Of a stretch of 64,000 nucleotides of DNA, positions 1-8,364 are shown piece by piece. The notes below the pieces were generated by a model that saw only the letters and a program-made list of their open reading frames with translations, searched no databases and was not told the origin of the DNA. The DNA comes from Planctomycetota bacterium (GTDB lineage: Bacteria; Planctomycetota; Brocadiia; SM23-32; JAKLEA01): contig JAKLEA010000004.1 of the NCBI GenBank assembly GCA_022711755.1, positions 62,001 to 126,000 of the forward strand. The letters run 5' to 3'. Numbering within the stretch: the first letter of the stretch is position 1; every line of letters begins with the position of its first letter. The position numbers and the translations under genes were made by a program.

Positions 1-117
1 GCTGATGGTGCTCAGCAACACGCGGCGTTCCAGCGCCTCGACCGACTGACCCGTCAGGCTGCCGGGTAGGGTTCCGAACAAACGACGCGCCGACGACAGC
101 TTTTTCTTCCTGAGCAT
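1..117 (-). CDS. LEPR-XLL surface protein, N-terminus only (cut by left edge)
   Basis: The 39 codons from the ATG at 117 down to base 1 stay open and run off the window. They encode a basic N-terminus (MLRKKK), followed by EALERRVLLS at residues 27-36. This matches the LEPR-XLL motif found near the N-terminus of very large secreted proteins of planctomycetes and relatives. A Shine-Dalgarno sequence AAGGAGG lies at 125-131, seven bases before the ATG, which fixes the start. The giant protein at 15079 has the same kind of motif (ERLETRVLL), so two members of this class lie in the window on opposite strands. The remainder of the protein cannot be seen, so its function is unknown. Confidence 0.8.
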   Translation of the reverse strand, partial: MLRKKKLSSARRLFGTLPGSLTGQSVEALERRVLLSTIS

Positions 118-461
118 TAAACTGCCTCCTTCGATTCGTGGCCGCGGACAGACCGGTATCCCGGCCCTCTGAGAGGAAAAAGATTGCTTGCGGGAAATGA
201 ATGCTCCCCGTCTCGTTCCTTGCTGAGAATCCCGTTCGCCTCCAGCAGGAAAACTCCATTGAAACCACAAAAGCCCCCGCCCCCTTTGCCACCGAACGCC
301 CCGGCACTGGCGGGAACTCCCCGAATTATGAATCGGGTAAGTCCACTTATTCTAATTGTCACGCCGGCGGCTTTCAAGTCCCCACGTCAGACTTTTTTTC
401 CACCCCTCCTAAGCGGTCCGCGTTGGTTCGGAGAACCCACCCTACCTGTCGGCTGCCCTTT
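118..461. other. Intergenic region, 344 bp
   Basis: This region separates the left-edge surface-protein gene from the DUF4126 gene, both on the minus strand. It holds the predicted promoter at 342-377, a leader of about 225 nt and the strong Shine-Dalgarno sequence at 125-131. Open frames here have no protein-like composition and were not accepted as genes. Confidence 0.6.
342..377 (-). promoter_or_regulatory. Sigma-70-type promoter for the left-edge surface-protein gene
   Basis: Read on the minus strand, TTGAAA (372-377) and TAGAAT (349-354) are separated by exactly 17 bases. Transcription would start near 342, giving a leader of about 225 nt before the ATG at 117. Both boxes fit the consensus well in a GC-rich background. 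Prediction only. Confidence 0.45.
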
Positions 462-1709
462 TCATGTACGCTCTAAGATACCGGCGGCGCGATCCTCCCC
501 GCGCGAGCGCGCGGCGCGTTCGTATGCCCGGCTGTAAAACCTGTAATTAACAAACGCCATTAGCGGTATAGAAAAGCTACCGGCGAACGGAACCCACTGA
601 AACGCGAGCAGGATGAAGGATATCAGGCCGACCACCCAGCGCAACACGGCTCTCTGCGGAGCCGGGATATATCGCCGGAAGGGCGCGACAAGCCGGAGGC
701 GATAGTAAATGACGCCCGGAACTGCCCCGATCACCGGGATCGAACTGAACCCGAAGCATACAAGCAATGTCATCGGAAGACGCCGCTTAATACCACCCAT
801 GTAATCCCCGAGAAGCGCATCGGATATGGTTTCCTTCCCGCAACCGGGGCAACTCTGCCGCGCCGCGCGCTTGGGTAGCCGGGTGGCGCAGACCGGGCAG
901 CGACGGTTCTCGACAAGGGCGAGGGCGTGACGCCCGCGGTCCGATGCGATCTTCTTCAGCGTCCGGCCAAGAAGCCCGACGGCCTTCGGCTCCGGCATTT
1001 CCTTCCCGCAGCCCGGGCACATGATGGCGCTTCGGTAGTTCAGCGCCCCGCAGGCCGGGCAGTCAATCTTCGACCTCTCCTCAATCCGGGCCAGCGCCTC
1101 CCGGATGACAAAGAGCATCAGCAGCGCAAGCGCGACAAGCGCCAGCATGGCCGCCGGGAAGACGATGAGCAGGAAAATCCCGAAAAACGCCCAGACGTCC
1201 TCGGCGATGCTGACCAGCTTCACCAGGCCGAGGCTGCCGTCATCGTCAACGTCCAGGATGAATCCGAGGATTGTCGCGCGGAGCAGGCATGCGGAGAAGA
1301 CGCCGATGGCGACCGTCAGGGCAATCGCCGTCTCGGAAAAGCCGGCGACCTTGACCTCACGCAGAACCGCCTGCTCCGAGGCCGTGAGCAATCCGAACGT
1401 GATCAGCGCGGACATGGCGGCCTTCGCATACTTGTCGAAGGTCAGCATGAACTGCTTCACGTCCGGGTCCTTGTCCGCCAGGATTTCGAGGATGGAGAGG
1501 ATGCCCAGGACGGCGATGGTGATCTCGTGCGTGAACCATGCGGGCATCCCGGAGGCGGACTGGAGGTTGCGGACCATCGGTATGTCCCGCAGGAGCGGAA
1601 CATCCGGGCCGAAACGCGCAAGGACTGCCACGGCGAAGGCCGGCAGGAAGGCGCGGGAGGCGAACACGCCGATGGAGGCGAAGGACTGTATTGCGGCGGT
1701 CAGGGACAC
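462..1709 (-). CDS. DUF4126-type membrane protein with two zinc ribbons
   Basis: A 415-residue protein. The N-terminal 200 residues are hydrophobic with several likely membrane helices and resemble the DUF4126 family (ASIGVFASRAFLPAF near the start). A cytoplasmic middle section holds two CxxC...CxxC knuckles: CPACG/CPGCG near residues 217-237 and CPVC/CPGCG near 271-291, each spaced like a zinc ribbon. The C-terminal 120 residues form two or three more helices and end in a basic tail. DUF4126 has no settled function, and the paired ribbons suggest regulated assembly or nucleic-acid or protein contact. It is followed downstream by the left-edge surface-protein gene, which has its own promoter, so they need not be co-transcribed. 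Confidence 0.8.
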   Translation of the reverse strand: MSLTAAIQSFASIGVFASRAFLPAFAVAVLARFGPDVPLLRDIPMVRNLQSASGMPAWFTHEITIAVLGILSILEILADKDPDVKQFMLTFDKYAKAAMSALITFGLLTASEQAVLREVKVAGFSETAIALTVAIGVFSACLLRATILGFILDVDDDGSLGLVKLVSIAEDVWAFFGIFLLIVFPAAMLALVALALLMLFVIREALARIEERSKIDCPACGALNYRSAIMCPGCGKEMPEPKAVGLLGRTLKKIASDRGRHALALVENRRCPVCATRLPKRAARQSCPGCGKETISDALLGDYMGGIKRRLPMTLLVCFGFSSIPVIGAVPGVIYYRLRLVAPFRRYIPAPQRAVLRWVVGLISFILLAFQWVPFAGSFSIPLMAFVNYRFYSRAYERAARSRGEDRAAGILERT

Positions 1710-2000
1710 GAAGGGTTGCTCCTAAGATGAATAAATGGCGTCGCCAGTATGGGGCCAGTGACGGGTGCGTGGCCGTAACTTGGAGTGCGGCAGACTTGCT
1801 GCCGCCATGCCGTTACCCGAGCTTGCGCAGCAAGCCGCTTGCCGGGGGTTGGAAGCTGCTTGATCCAGCATCGCACAAGCAAGCGCGCACGCAAAAACGC
1901 GCGAATGCAACAACAAGGCGCAAGCAAGCGCGTCCGCAAAGCGGACGAGCGCACTCCAAAAAAACGCGCCTGTCACTGCCCCCATTACTATCACCGTTTA
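1710..2000. other. Intergenic region with CAAGCAAGCGCG-type repeats
   Basis: This stretch of about 290 bp shows no convincing gene. Positions 1876-1935 repeat words such as CAAGCAAGCGCG two or three times. A perfect 7-bp hairpin, CGTCCGC-AAA-GCGGACG, sits at 1931-1947 without a T run on either strand, so it is not an obvious terminator. Confidence 0.5.
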
Positions 2001-2537
2001 TCATTCCATTTCCCCGCCGAAATGGTCAAGGAAGACGACGTCCTCGAACGGTTTGCGGTCAACGACCGGGCGGAAGGCGTTCTCGTCCTTCGGGAAGCCC
2101 AGCGGGGTCAGGGCGAGGATGTCGTAATCGCCGGGGACGCCCAGGTGTCGCTTGAGTTCGTCATGGCTGAACGCGCCGATCCAGCACGTCCCCAGCCCCT
2201 CGGCCCGCGCCGCGAGGATGAGGTGCGTGAAGGCTATCGAACCGTCAACCAGGCACATCCGCTCCTGGAGCCAACTGTATTCGTCGCGATAGCGCCTGAC
2301 GCAGCAGACTATGACGACGGGGGCCTCGGCGATGAACATCTGCCCGGCGGACAGTTCGGCGATGCGGAGCCTGGAAGAGGCGGAGCGAACGACGATGAAC
2401 TTCCAGGGTTGGATGTTGTTGGCGGAGGGCGCGGCGCGGGCGGCCTCCAGCGCCCTCTCGATTGCTTCAGAGGAAACGGGCCTGGGGCTGAAGGATCGAA
2501 CGCTTCGCCTCGTGTTCAGGACGGACCAGAGATCCAT
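2001..2537 (-). CDS. Nitroreductase-family flavoprotein
   Basis: A 178-residue protein of the FMN-dependent nitroreductase fold, which reduces nitro compounds, quinones or flavins with NAD(P)H. The N-terminal FMN phosphate-binding segment TRRSVRSFSPRPV is followed by SANNIQPWKFIVV and the later GLGTCWIGAF segment, all in the family order. The length matches small single-domain members. The start at 2537 is chosen because AAAGGAGG lies six bases upstream; a longer frame reaches 2615 but its extra 26 residues look unrelated. It stands alone on the minus strand, so the substrate cannot be inferred. BluB- or FMN-reductase-like roles are possible alternatives. Confidence 0.85.
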   Translation of the reverse strand: MDLWSVLNTRRSVRSFSPRPVSSEAIERALEAARAAPSANNIQPWKFIVVRSASSRLRIAELSAGQMFIAEAPVVIVCCVRRYRDEYSWLQERMCLVDGSIAFTHLILAARAEGLGTCWIGAFSHDELKRHLGVPGDYDILALTPLGFPKDENAFRPVVDRKPFEDVVFLDHFGGEME

Positions 2538-3116
2538 GGCACACCTCCTTTGGAAAAGGGGCCGCGCAACCGGAAACAGCATACTGTCTTTATTTGGCAG
2601 AGGGAATAGGCACATGCCGGGGGCGGGCGGTGGCTTTTCTTACCACAAAGGCACAAAGACACGAAGAACGGCGGGGGCGGGGATGGGATTTTTCAATGGG
2701 TGTGGCATAGCGAAGCCACGGATTGAGGATGGCGAATTGCTTCGGTTTTTCTAAATGCGGCGGGCTGCCCTGCAACGAACGGGCGGAAGGGGAGATGAGA
2801 GATGCAGAATTAAGGTCGCTGTCCCCGATTTCCGAAATCTGGGAAAGGGGTCCGAAAGCCGGGTGTTCAAGGCTCAAAAACTACCAAAAAGTGGGTACCA
2901 AGGGGGATTTTGAGGGAGAAAATGGGCCATATCGCGTTTTCCCATATCGCTGTTTCATGCCGCTTCTTCAGGCAGAAAAAGATAAGTGAGGTGTCCCCGG
3001 GATTCTGAATTAGCTCTTGGCTTGGATGACATTTTCAGTCTTCATCGCTTCCCCATCCCTTCTTCCCGGTCCTTGAACTCCTCTCGCGCCAATTCCCAAT
3101 TCGTAATTCGTAATTC
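2538..3116. repeat. Repeat-rich intergenic region downstream of the hsd operon
   Basis: No gene is supported in these 579 bp. It contains a CACAAAGGCACAAAGACACGAAG-like word at about 2645-2668, of a kind that recurs in environmental bacterial genomes. It also has a TAAGTGAGGTGTCCCCGGGA element at 2983-3006 related to one at 8229-8252, and a run of AATTCGTAATTCG-type units at 3090-3129. That run overlaps the 3' end of the hsdMS gene and supplies its last codons. The mosaic looks like debris of small mobile repeats. Confidence 0.55.
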
Positions 3117-3129
3117 CTAATTCGTAATT
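3090..3129. repeat. AATTCGTAATTCGTAATTCC repeat run at the 3' end of hsdMS
   Basis: At least three units of ATTCGTA/ATTCCTA lie in tandem. The same words form both arms of the palindromic insertion at 4356-4440, so the two are copies of one repeat family. The stop codon and last residues (GEITN) of the hsdMS product are encoded by this repeat, which suggests the original 3' end was replaced. Confidence 0.7.
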
Positions 3130-5648
3130 TCCCCCTCCCCCCACACCCGCCCCAGCGTGGCCTGGATCTTCTTCTCGAAGCGCGCGATCAGTTCCCGGTT
3201 GGCGGCCACCAGCGCCTGCTCTGCCTCGATCTCCGCGACTATGGCTTGCTGCGTGGCGAGAGGCGGGAGGGGGATAGCCATATTCCGGATATCCGACACC
3301 TTTATGCTGGCTTGGTTGACGGCTCGCTGAGCGAAACTACGCGCCTTTTCGATAAATAAATCCTGCTTCATTGACCACAGGGCAAACGATGGATCGACGA
3401 GGTCTTGCTTAAGTCGAAACCGGATCAAGTTGATGCCGTGAATAACGGGAACGCTTGAATCCTGGAAGATCGCGGTTTTCGCAAGATGGTCTATGCTGTT
3501 GATATGGCTGAACAAGATATCCCCGCCCCGCATCAAACGCTCCTCCGGGACCTCGTCGTTGGTCCATTTCGTCTTCTCTAGGTCTACAGTTCCGTCAGCG
3601 ATAGTCTGGATGCGTGTTACCTTGTAACGCCCCGGTTCGTCGATCTGTTCGACCGGATAGCCGTTCTGAATCGTATCGCACACCTCCACCAACTCCACCA
3701 TCGGCCAGTCGGGGTTGATGGGGATATGGGGGCGGTAGTTGTCGAGGACGGCGCGGGCGCCGTTGATTACCTTCTGGTACCCCTCAATCTCCGCCACAAT
3801 CTCCCTCTGCACCTCCAGCGGCGGTAGGGGGATTTGAAGTTCACAGAACTTTGATTTGGAAATCTCTTTGAATGTCCCGCCCGTTGCCCAAGCATCCATC
3901 GTCGGCACGAGTTTTGTGAGTGTAAGTGCGATATACTCCGTAAGCACCCGTGACTTATCTTGGATGATGACGTTCTTGAAGCCCTGATTTGTGGCGAGCG
4001 GAACGCGGTTGATGGCAATGCGTCCAATCGTTGCGCGTGTCGAGACTATTACCGAGTTCGCCGGAATCATCTTGGCTGAGGATTCGCGCAAACCCTTCTC
4101 ACTTATCGTTCGTTGCGTCGAGCTAATCTCAGTAATGAAGTCGGTCGCGGGAAGGTCAACCAATGTCGCCCACAGGATGCCGCCGTTCCAGTATGCCTCC
4201 ACGCCTGACTTTGGTGTACCACCGCTTTCAACACGAAAGAGGCTTGAATCCCCAAGCGAAATGAGCGGGAAAAAGTGGTTGCGGACATCATTCACCCGAT
4301 ACCTCTCCCCGCTCAGGTTGTAGTCCCCATTCGCGGCGATCCTTTCCTTGGGGACAATTACGAATTGAGAATTAGGAATTAGGAATTCAGAAGCGGCCGC
4401 CTGCTCCCCATTCGTAATTCGTAATTTGTAATTCCTAATTGCCGCAAGAACGGCAGGCAGATCGTTCCTGTCAATCTCCCGCCGCTGCGCGCCGAGGCCG
4501 AAGCCGTCGTTCTCAACCTTGAAGAAGGCGATGGCGTTGGTTTTCTTCGCCAGCGATTTGTCGAGGATGAGGATCGAGGTTTTGACGCCGGAATAAGGGT
4601 TGAATACACCCGCCGGCAGGGAAACGACGACTATGAGATACTCCTCCACCAGCATTTTGCGGAGTTGTTTGTAGGCGGTCTGGCTCTGGAAGATGATGCC
4701 CTCGGGCACGATGATGCCGGCGCGGCCGTTGGGCGTGAGGTGCTCGGCCATGTAGTCCACGAACAGCACTTCGCTGCGCTTGGACTGCACGGAGAAGCGG
4801 TTGTGCGGCTTGATGCCGCCCTTCGGCGACATGAACGGCGGATTGGCGAGGATCACGTCGGCGTATTCGTTCCAGCGGTCCTGGCTGGTGAGGGTGTCGT
4901 ACTCGTATATGTGCGGGTCGGCGAAGCCGTGCAGGTACAGGTTCACCAGAGACAGGCGCACCATGTCCGGGGAGATGTCGTAGCCCTTGAAGTTCTGCGC
5001 GAGACGTCCCTTTTCGTCCGGCGTCAGGGTGCTGTTGCCCTTCTTGTCGGCATTCGCCATGAGGATATGCTTGTAGGAGGAGATAAGGAATCCCGCCGTG
5101 CCGCATGCCGGGTCAAGCACAATTTCGGTCTTCTTTGGGGCTATGACCTCGACGATGAAATCAATGATATGTCGCGGGGTGCGGAACTGCCCGGCGTCGC
5201 CCTGTGAACCGAGCACGGAGAGCAGATATTCAAAGGCGTCGCCGAGGCGTTCGCTGTGATCGTAGTTGAACTCGTCAATGACCTTGAGGAACATCTTGAG
5301 CGTTTCGGGGTCGCGGTAGGGCAGGTAGGCGTTCTTGAAAATGTCGCGGAAGAGCGGGGGTATGCCGGGATTCTCCGGCATTTTGGCGATGGCTTCGGCG
5401 TAGAGGTTCAGGGTCTCGTGGCCGCCCAGCCCGGAGCGCATGAGCTTGGCCCAGCCGTAGCGGGCGAACTCTTTTGCGAAGAACTTGCGCTTCCCGCCGA
5501 ACTCCGCGCTCTCGGCGTCCATGTCGTCCATGAACTTGTAGATCAGGGCGATGGTGATCTGCTCGACCTGGGATTTGGGGTCGGGGACTTTGCCGACGAG
5601 GATGTCGCGGGCGGTGTCAATGCGGCGCTTGGTGTCGGTGTCGAGCAT
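3117..5648 (-). CDS. hsdM-hsdS: Type I restriction-modification methyltransferase fused to specificity subunit (HsdM-HsdS)
   Basis: An 843-residue fusion. Residues 1-440 are an HsdM adenine-N6 methyltransferase: N-terminal helical domain, AdoMet motif I DPACGTAGFL at 179-188 and catalytic NPPF at 269-272. Residues from about 455 to the end are an HsdS subunit with two target-recognition domains, each closed by a central conserved region (IPLPPLEVQREIVAEIE and IPLPPLATQQAIVAEIE). Normally M and S are separate polypeptides; here one protein would supply both, with hsdR encoded 9 bp upstream. Residues 403-431 are a foreign peptide encoded by a palindromic repeat (4356-4440) that kept the frame. 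The C-terminal residues are also repeat-encoded. AAGGAAGG precedes the ATG at 5648. Likely horizontally acquired. Confidence 0.93.
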   Translation of the reverse strand: MLDTDTKRRIDTARDILVGKVPDPKSQVEQITIALIYKFMDDMDAESAEFGGKRKFFAKEFARYGWAKLMRSGLGGHETLNLYAEAIAKMPENPGIPPLFRDIFKNAYLPYRDPETLKMFLKVIDEFNYDHSERLGDAFEYLLSVLGSQGDAGQFRTPRHIIDFIVEVIAPKKTEIVLDPACGTAGFLISSYKHILMANADKKGNSTLTPDEKGRLAQNFKGYDISPDMVRLSLVNLYLHGFADPHIYEYDTLTSQDRWNEYADVILANPPFMSPKGGIKPHNRFSVQSKRSEVLFVDYMAEHLTPNGRAGIIVPEGIIFQSQTAYKQLRKMLVEEYLIVVVSLPAGVFNPYSGVKTSILILDKSLAKKTNAIAFFKVENDGFGLGAQRREIDRNDLPAVLAAIRNYKLRITNGEQAAASEFLIPNSQFVIVPKERIAANGDYNLSGERYRVNDVRNHFFPLISLGDSSLFRVESGGTPKSGVEAYWNGGILWATLVDLPATDFITEISSTQRTISEKGLRESSAKMIPANSVIVSTRATIGRIAINRVPLATNQGFKNVIIQDKSRVLTEYIALTLTKLVPTMDAWATGGTFKEISKSKFCELQIPLPPLEVQREIVAEIEGYQKVINGARAVLDNYRPHIPINPDWPMVELVEVCDTIQNGYPVEQIDEPGRYKVTRIQTIADGTVDLEKTKWTNDEVPEERLMRGGDILFSHINSIDHLAKTAIFQDSSVPVIHGINLIRFRLKQDLVDPSFALWSMKQDLFIEKARSFAQRAVNQASIKVSDIRNMAIPLPPLATQQAIVAEIEAEQALVAANRELIARFEKKIQATLGRVWGEGEITN
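4356..4440 (-). repeat. Palindromic repeat element inserted in frame in hsdMS
   Basis: About 30 bp of AATTACGAATT/AATTAGGAATT words at one end are the inverted complement of about 30 bp at the other, around a GC-rich core of roughly 22 bp containing GCGGCCGC. Translated in the gene it gives RNYKLRITN, a core, then SEFLIPNSQFVI, which does not resemble HsdM. The frame is kept across the element, as in Rickettsia palindromic elements. Related units occur at 3090-3129. Confidence 0.8.
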
Positions 5649-5657
5649 AGCCTTCCT

Positions 5658-8195
5658 TTACGGGGCGAACTGGTTCAAGGAGACGTAGTCTTTGACGTAT
5701 TCAGGGATGATCGCGCGGTATTTCTCCGGCACGGCGCGGAAGTCGCGGGTAGAGAAGACGGCATTGGTGGCAAGGTCGGTGAACTGCTTGGTTTCTATGA
5801 TGTGGCGTATCTGGTCGCTGGTAACGTAGGCCTTGAAGTAGTTCCGGATTGCCGGGATGGCTCCCGCTTCATCGGGCTTGCAGTCGGCGACAAACTTGGC
5901 GAACTCCTCCTCCAAAATCTCGTCCTTCGTCTTGAAACGCGGAATGAGGCCGAAAATCTTCTCCAGAATCTCGCGCAGGCTGAGGCGCCGATCCACTGCG
6001 GCGGCCTTCCGCAGCTTGTCCAGGGTGTAGTACTCGTCGGGTTTGTCGAAGACCTCCCGGATGACATAGTCAGTGACGCGATCCCACTGCCGGGCCTCGA
6101 CGCCGACGACGATATTGTCGTCTTTACGCACGGTGTCCTCGAATTTCTCGAAGAACATACGGTCAATCTTCATCCCGTCGTAGCCGATGGTCTCTTCCCT
6201 GATCGAGGCGATGATATCCGCTCCGAGGTGCTCGTAAGCGCCACCGGCCGACGGCGGTTGTTGGCCGCCCCCGCCGCCGCCCTTGCCATGTGTCAGTGGG
6301 AGCTTCAGCACCTCGTCGTAATTGAACTCCTTCTCGAAATACTCGCAGTTGGCGAAGAAGTCGAAGAGCTTGAAGGCGGACTTCTGCGGCTGCAAAACGC
6401 CATCCTTGAGGCTGTCGTCGAAAAGCTGCTCGAGGAAGTTATGCTTGCGGGTTCCGCGCCCCTTGATCTGGATGAAGTCGGTCGGCGAGAAAATCGGGCG
6501 GAACATACCCAGATTGAGGATGTCGGTGCAATCGTAGCCTGTGGTCATCATGCCGACCGTCACGCAGACGCGCGCCTTGCTGGTCTTGTATGCGGGCAGG
6601 AAATTACCGGAGCCGAGCAGATTGTTGTTGCTGAAGTTGACAGTGAATTGCTGGGCGTCGGGGATTTGCGAGGTGACTTGGACGGCGAAGTCGGACTGGT
6701 ACCTGCCCGGGAACATGCGGTCGGCCATTTGGTTGAGGACCTGCGCCAGCTTGGCGGCGTGGTTCTGGCTTACCGCGAAGATGATCGTCTTGCCGATCTC
6801 CCCGCTGACGGGATCGCGCAAAGCATTTTCCAGAAAGGTCTTGCAGAAGAGCTTGTTGGTGGCGTCGGCGAAGAAACGCTTCTCGAACTCGCGCTGTTTG
6901 AATGCCTCCTGCTGGTCCTCGCCGGCATTGTCGGTGAACAAGACGACGAATCCCTCTTCGGAAAGCAGTTGGGCGGTGATCTCGGTGCGGGCATCCACCA
7001 CTGTGGGGTTGATCAGGAAGCCCTCCTTCACGCCGTCGAGCAGCGAGTAGCGATAGGTGGGTTGGCTGTTCTCGCATCCGAAGGTGCGGTAGGTGTCCAG
7101 CAGGAGTCGGCGCTCGGCTTCGCGCGGGTCGCGGGTGGTCGGGTTGGATTGATCGAACCGTTTGAGGTAGTCGCGGGGCGTGGCGGTGAGTCCAAGTTTG
7201 TAGCCGATGAAGTAATCGAAGACGGCGCGGGCGTTGCCGCCGATGGAGCGGTGGGCTTCGTCGGAGATTACCAGGTCGAAATCGGTCGGCGAGAAGAATT
7301 GCTGGTACTTGTTGTTGGAAAGCAGCGACTGCACCGTGGTGACAACGATTTCCGCCCGCCGCCAATCGTCCCGGTTCTCCTTGTAGATCACCGTCTGGAA
7401 ATCTGCGGAGAGCAGCGCCGTGAATGCCTTCCTGGCCTGCTCCTCAAGTTCGAGGCGATCCACCAGGAAGAGTGCGCGGCGGGCGTTGCCGGAACGCAGG
7501 AACAGCTTGATGACGGCGGCGGCGATGAGCGTCTTGCCGGTGCCGGTGGCCATCTCAAACAGGAAACGGTCTTTGCCGTCCTTCACGGCACGTTGCAGGG
7601 CATGAATGGCCTTCAACTGATAGGGCCGCAGGAAACGCAGCTTGTTGGCCTGGATGTAGCCGAGACGCTCGGCCTCGTTGCGCCACGCCGCTTCGGATTG
7701 GTAGTTCGGGCGCTGGGTCAGCACGATGTAGTCGTCGCCGACCAGATCCTCGACGAGGCGTTGCGGGTTGGGCGAGACCTGCCGGCAGCCGATAACCGAG
7801 TCCGGCGTAGGGAAGGACGTAATGAGGTAGGGATTGCCGCGCTCCAGGTCCCAGAAGTAGTGCAGGTTCCCATTCGAAAGGATGACGAATCGGCAGTTCT
7901 GCGAACGTGCGTACTTCCGGGCCTGCTCCTTGCCGATGAGCGGGTTCTTGTCCTCGGATTTGGCCTCAAGGACGATGAGCGGGAAGCCTTTGGCATCGAG
8001 CAACAGGAAGTCAATGAAACCCTTGCTCGTCTTCTCGAAGTTCTCGCCAAGCGCATCCAGATCGGATGACTTGATTGTCACGCTGGGCTCAAGGCCGATG
8101 TTGGCGGGAGCGTTTCCCTCAGCGAAGAAGCGCCAGCCTGCCGCTTCGAGCAGCTTATTGATCTTGATGCGGGCTATGGCTTCCTTGCTTGCCAT
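5658..8195 (-). CDS. hsdR: Type I restriction enzyme, R (ATPase/nuclease) subunit
   Basis: An 845-residue motor subunit that translocates DNA and cleaves it when the site is unmethylated. The N-terminal nuclease domain has D62 and E77-A-K79 (PD-(D/E)xK type) in IDFLLLDAKG...VLEAKS. The SF2 helicase core follows, with Walker A MATGTGKT at 215-222, DEAH at 312-315 and a GLTATP motif nearby. A glycine-rich low-complexity stretch lies near residue 640, and the C-terminal helical region probably docks onto HsdM. The start at 8195 has GAGGAG five bases upstream; a GTG four codons earlier is less likely. Its stop is 9 bp from the hsdMS start, so the two form an operon with the R gene first. Confidence 0.93.
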   Translation of the reverse strand: MASKEAIARIKINKLLEAAGWRFFAEGNAPANIGLEPSVTIKSSDLDALGENFEKTSKGFIDFLLLDAKGFPLIVLEAKSEDKNPLIGKEQARKYARSQNCRFVILSNGNLHYFWDLERGNPYLITSFPTPDSVIGCRQVSPNPQRLVEDLVGDDYIVLTQRPNYQSEAAWRNEAERLGYIQANKLRFLRPYQLKAIHALQRAVKDGKDRFLFEMATGTGKTLIAAAVIKLFLRSGNARRALFLVDRLELEEQARKAFTALLSADFQTVIYKENRDDWRRAEIVVTTVQSLLSNNKYQQFFSPTDFDLVISDEAHRSIGGNARAVFDYFIGYKLGLTATPRDYLKRFDQSNPTTRDPREAERRLLLDTYRTFGCENSQPTYRYSLLDGVKEGFLINPTVVDARTEITAQLLSEEGFVVLFTDNAGEDQQEAFKQREFEKRFFADATNKLFCKTFLENALRDPVSGEIGKTIIFAVSQNHAAKLAQVLNQMADRMFPGRYQSDFAVQVTSQIPDAQQFTVNFSNNNLLGSGNFLPAYKTSKARVCVTVGMMTTGYDCTDILNLGMFRPIFSPTDFIQIKGRGTRKHNFLEQLFDDSLKDGVLQPQKSAFKLFDFFANCEYFEKEFNYDEVLKLPLTHGKGGGGGGQQPPSAGGAYEHLGADIIASIREETIGYDGMKIDRMFFEKFEDTVRKDDNIVVGVEARQWDRVTDYVIREVFDKPDEYYTLDKLRKAAAVDRRLSLREILEKIFGLIPRFKTKDEILEEEFAKFVADCKPDEAGAIPAIRNYFKAYVTSDQIRHIIETKQFTDLATNAVFSTRDFRAVPEKYRAIIPEYVKDYVSLNQFAP

Positions 8196-8228
8196 TCGGC
8201 TCCTCACTATTAACTACATGCCACAATA

Positions 8229-8252
8229 GGAATTACGGGGACACCATACTTA
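8229..8252 (-). repeat. Short repeat upstream of hsdR, inverted copy of 2983-3006
   Basis: On the minus strand it reads TAAGTATGGTGTCCCCGTAA and continues ATTCC. It matches the element at 2983-3006 at roughly 19 of 24 positions but in opposite orientation. The pair brackets the hsd operon. GGTGTCCCCG-type words of this kind are often seen beside REP-associated transposases; no transposase gene is present here. Confidence 0.55.
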
Positions 8253-8364
8253 ACTCTCTACGTTCTTTCGTTTCGGGCCGAAAAACCGTTATGGCATACT
8301 ACCTCTCCATCACGGTTCTTTCCCGGCTGAAACAGGGACAGTCTCATTTGCCGTCCCTCATTTA

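Noticed and set aside
117..377. An 86-codon minus-strand frame upstream of the left-edge gene
   Set aside because: It overlaps the predicted promoter, leader and Shine-Dalgarno site of the LEPR-XLL gene and has Gly-rich low-complexity sequence.
1931..1947. Perfect hairpin CGTCCGC-AAA-GCGGACG as a terminator
   Set aside because: There is no T run in the right place on either strand, and it lies within a field of similar GC-rich words.
1722..1994. A 90-codon minus-strand frame with Ala/Cys-rich sequence
   Set aside because: Its composition comes from CAAGCAAGCGCG repeats, and there is no ribosome-binding site.
5256..8069. A 937-codon open frame on the plus strand opposite hsdR
   Set aside because: It is exactly antisense to hsdR and hsdMS. 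Its sequence is rich in Val/Gly/Glu without motifs, as expected from codon bias of the GC-rich real gene.
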